A stretch of 25,429 nucleotides of DNA from an uncultured Marvinbryantia sp. Lineage in GTDB: Bacteria; Bacillota; Clostridia; Lachnospirales; Lachnospiraceae. The position numbers and the translations under genes are program-made. Positions 23,796 through 25,429 of the stretch are shown here, in pieces (position 1 is the stretch's first letter; the number at the start of each line of letters is the position of its first letter). Below the pieces are notes generated by a model. That model worked only from the letters and a program-made list of their open reading frames with translations, was not told the origin of the DNA and searched no databases. Where the stretch lies: positions 1-25,429 of the forward strand of contig CAKRON010000028.1 of the NCBI GenBank assembly GCA_934373455.1, given 5' to 3'.

Positions 23796-24770
23796 ATGAA
23801 AAAAAGAAAAGTTATCATTGACTGCGATCCCGGAATCGATGACAGTCTTGCACTTATGCTTGCACTGAAATCTCCTGAGATTGAAGTCATTGGAATCACC
23901 ATCGTCTGTGGAAATTGTCCTGTGGAAATGGGCTTTGAAAACGCGAAAAAAGTTTTGAAGCATCTGAACAGACTGGATGTACCTGTATACGTCGGTGAAA
24001 GCAAGCCTTTGCGGCGCGATTATGTAAATGCTCTGGATACGCATGGGGAAGATGGACTCGGAGAAAGTTATTTGCCGGAAGTCCATGGTTTCAAACAGAA
24101 CATCCATGCTGTGGATTTTCTGGCAGATGTACTGAAAAGAGAACGTGTCTCTGTCATTGCGCTGGGTCCTATGACCAATCTTGCTCGACTGATCCAGAAA
24201 GACAAAGATGCTTTCGCCCAGATCGAGCAGCTGGTATCTATGGGCGGCACCTTTAAAAGCCACGGAAACTGCTCGCCTGTTGCTGAATATAACTACTGGT
24301 GCGATCCGGATGGTGCATCTCTGGTTTATGACACCATGTATGAGCTGCAGAAAAAAATTCATATGATTGGACTTGATGTGACAAGAAATATTGTCCTTAC
24401 GCCTACCATTCTGGAATACATCTGTCGTCTGAATACCGAAACCGGTATGTTTATAAAGAAAATCACAAAGTTTTACTTTGATTTTCACTGGGAATGGGAA
24501 CATATCATCGGCTGTGTGATCAATGATCCTCTGGCTGTGGCATATTTTCTGAATCCAACTATCTGTGAAGGTTTTGATTCTTATGTACAAATCGAAACAG
24601 AAGGGATTTCGCTTGGACAATCTGTAGTAGATTCTATGCATTTCTACCGAAAAGCTTCCAATGCCACGGTAATGACTGCCGTAGACACCTATGCATTTTT
24701 CCAGCTGTTTCTTTCCAGAATTCTGGAATTGAAACCGGAAAAGCTGGATATTTTACAGACTTTATTATAA
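23796..24770 (+). CDS. queK: QueK-like nucleoside hydrolase (queuosine salvage)
   Basis: This 324-residue protein of the inosine-uridine nucleoside hydrolase family has the calcium-binding DCDPGIDDSLAL motif (9-20), the family THGEDGLGE segment (82-90) and the late calcium Asp in NDPLAVAY (D244). The residue before that Asp is Asn243 where classical purine hydrolases have His. Known family members in Clostridia (QueK) release queuine from queuosine or its 5'-phosphate. The assignment here rests mainly on the preQ1-I riboswitch leader and the adjacent QrtT-like transporter. AAAGG lies upstream of ATG. A plain ribonucleoside hydrolase is the alternative. Confidence 0.82.
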   Translation: MKKRKVIIDCDPGIDDSLALMLALKSPEIEVIGITIVCGNCPVEMGFENAKKVLKHLNRLDVPVYVGESKPLRRDYVNALDTHGEDGLGESYLPEVHGFKQNIHAVDFLADVLKRERVSVIALGPMTNLARLIQKDKDAFAQIEQLVSMGGTFKSHGNCSPVAEYNYWCDPDGASLVYDTMYELQKKIHMIGLDVTRNIVLTPTILEYICRLNTETGMFIKKITKFYFDFHWEWEHIIGCVINDPLAVAYFLNPTICEGFDSYVQIETEGISLGQSVVDSMHFYRKASNATVMTAVDTYAFFQLFLSRILELKPEKLDILQTLL

Positions 24771-24785
24771 AGGAGACGATTCAAT

Positions 24786-25340
24786 ATGAAAAAAATGACA
24801 ACTTACAAAATCTGCCTGATTGCATTTGCTATCTGTATAAACTTTATTGGAGGTCAAATTGCTCTGTTATTAAAACTTCCTATCTACCTGGACAGTATCG
24901 GTACCGTCTTTGTCGCTGCCACACTTGGTCCTTTTTACGGTATGCTTCCTAATTTGCTCAGCGGTCTGCTGATGGGAATGACTGTCGATGTCTATTCTTT
25001 GTACTATGCACCTGTAGGAATTGTTCTTGGTTTCGTGACTGGTCTTGTATACAGAAAATGGCAGCCTAAAAATTGGAATATTATTCCGGCTGCCATCCTC
25101 ATTACGCTTCCATCCACCATCATCAGTTCCTGTATCACCGCATTTCTTTTTGGAGGAATCACATCATCCGGATCTACAATCCTGGTGCAGATTCTTTCCA
25201 GAACACCACTTGGTCTGGTAGGAAGCTGTTTTGTCGTTCAGTTTATAACTGATTATCTTGACCGTCTGATCTGTCTTTCTGTATCAGCTGTCTTATTCCG
25301 TGCATTGCGTCAAAATATGAAAGGAGATTTTGCAAGATGA
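24786..25340 (+). CDS. qrtT: ECF transporter S-component, QrtT-like (queuosine/queuine uptake)
   Basis: This 184-residue hydrophobic protein has about six membrane segments. The pattern LPIYLDSIGTVFVAATLGPF with GMLPNLLSGLLMGM resembles small substrate-binding S-components of energy-coupling factor importers, which share EcfA/EcfT modules encoded elsewhere. In Clostridia, QrtT-type S-components under preQ1 control import queuine/queuosine for salvage, and position next to queK supports that reading. AAAGGAG lies upstream of the start, 15 nt after queK. The stop overlaps the next start (ATGA). A different micronutrient remains possible. Confidence 0.8.
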   Translation: MKKMTTYKICLIAFAICINFIGGQIALLLKLPIYLDSIGTVFVAATLGPFYGMLPNLLSGLLMGMTVDVYSLYYAPVGIVLGFVTGLVYRKWQPKNWNIIPAAILITLPSTIISSCITAFLFGGITSSGSTILVQILSRTPLGLVGSCFVVQFITDYLDRLICLSVSAVLFRALRQNMKGDFAR

Positions 25341-25429
25341 AGGTATTGATCACAGGCACCAGTTCCGGAATCGGAAAAGGCTGTGCAGAGCTTTTTCTGA
25401 AAAAAGGACATGAAGTGTACGGATTTGAT
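25337..25429 (+). CDS. Short-chain dehydrogenase/reductase, N-terminus only (cut by window edge)
   Basis: The first 31 codons are visible. The protein begins MKVLITGTSSGIGKG, the Rossmann dinucleotide-binding TGxxxGIG signature of SDR enzymes. AAAGGAG lies about 10 nt before ATG, and the ATG overlaps the transporter stop by 4 bases, so it is the third gene of the preQ1-regulated operon. Its substrate cannot be seen; an NAD(P)-linked step in handling of the queuosine cyclopentenediol is a speculation from context. Confidence 0.85.
   Translation, partial: MKVLITGTSSGIGKGCAELFLKKGHEVYGFD

Noticed and set aside
23739..24641. 300-residue open frame on the minus strand opposite the queK-like gene
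   Set aside because: It is fully antisense to a well-supported gene with family motifs, has no ribosome site, and its product looks random. Long antisense frames are expected from the coding bias of the real gene.

Overview
The window looks like chromosome from a Lachnospiraceae-type Firmicute (class Clostridia). The grounds are moderate-to-low GC, AGGAGG-type ribosome binding sites before nearly every gene, many intrinsic terminators, a LytTR/GHKL two-component pair, AGCS amino-acid carriers, YfcC and IadA, and a preQ1-I riboswitch ahead of a queuosine-salvage type operon. No tRNA, rRNA, IS element, prophage or CRISPR array is visible, and no intergenic stretch exceeds about 300 bases.

Region 1 (about 1-8950, all minus strand) is devoted to nitrogen nutrition. 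Transcription runs from high to low coordinates. A putative zinc-dependent phospholipase C-like protein (8950-8351) is followed by a polar amino-acid ABC importer (binding protein, permease, ATPase; 8249-5864). After that comes a complete oligopeptide/dipeptide ABC importer in the order D-F-B-C-A (5727-92). Both ABC operons share an unusual arrangement: a good promoter, then an intrinsic terminator within the first tens of nucleotides of the transcript, then the ribosome binding site. That suggests transcription attenuation.

Region 2 (9084-16006, minus strand) has two tandem paralogous AGCS sodium:amino-acid symporters. Upstream of them is a MATE efflux - PAP2 phosphatase - double-Nudix operon, and then a DUF134/NifX-like fusion protein with a His/Cys-rich tail.

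Region 3 (16107-20831) is a regulatory island. A LytTR response regulator and GHKL histidine kinase read rightward. Divergently, a stand-alone pseudo-receiver (phospho-acceptor Asp replaced by Ser) and a large secreted propeller-like protein read leftward. The shared promoter region holds two perfect 10-bp direct repeats 20 bp apart, placed just upstream of a near-consensus leftward promoter, as expected for a LytTR activator site.

Region 4 (20840-23512, minus strand) is an isoaspartyl dipeptidase (IadA-like, with Glu at the usual carboxylated-Lys position) co-transcribed with a YfcC-family transporter.

Region 5 (23610-25429, plus strand) is the most notable. A strong promoter leads into a preQ1-I riboswitch with two successive intrinsic terminators. 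It is followed by a QueK-like nucleoside hydrolase, a QrtT-like ECF S-component and the start of a short-chain dehydrogenase that overlaps the transporter stop codon. The first two match known queuosine/queuine salvage genes of Clostridia. The dehydrogenase, cut by the window edge, is a candidate additional member of the pathway.
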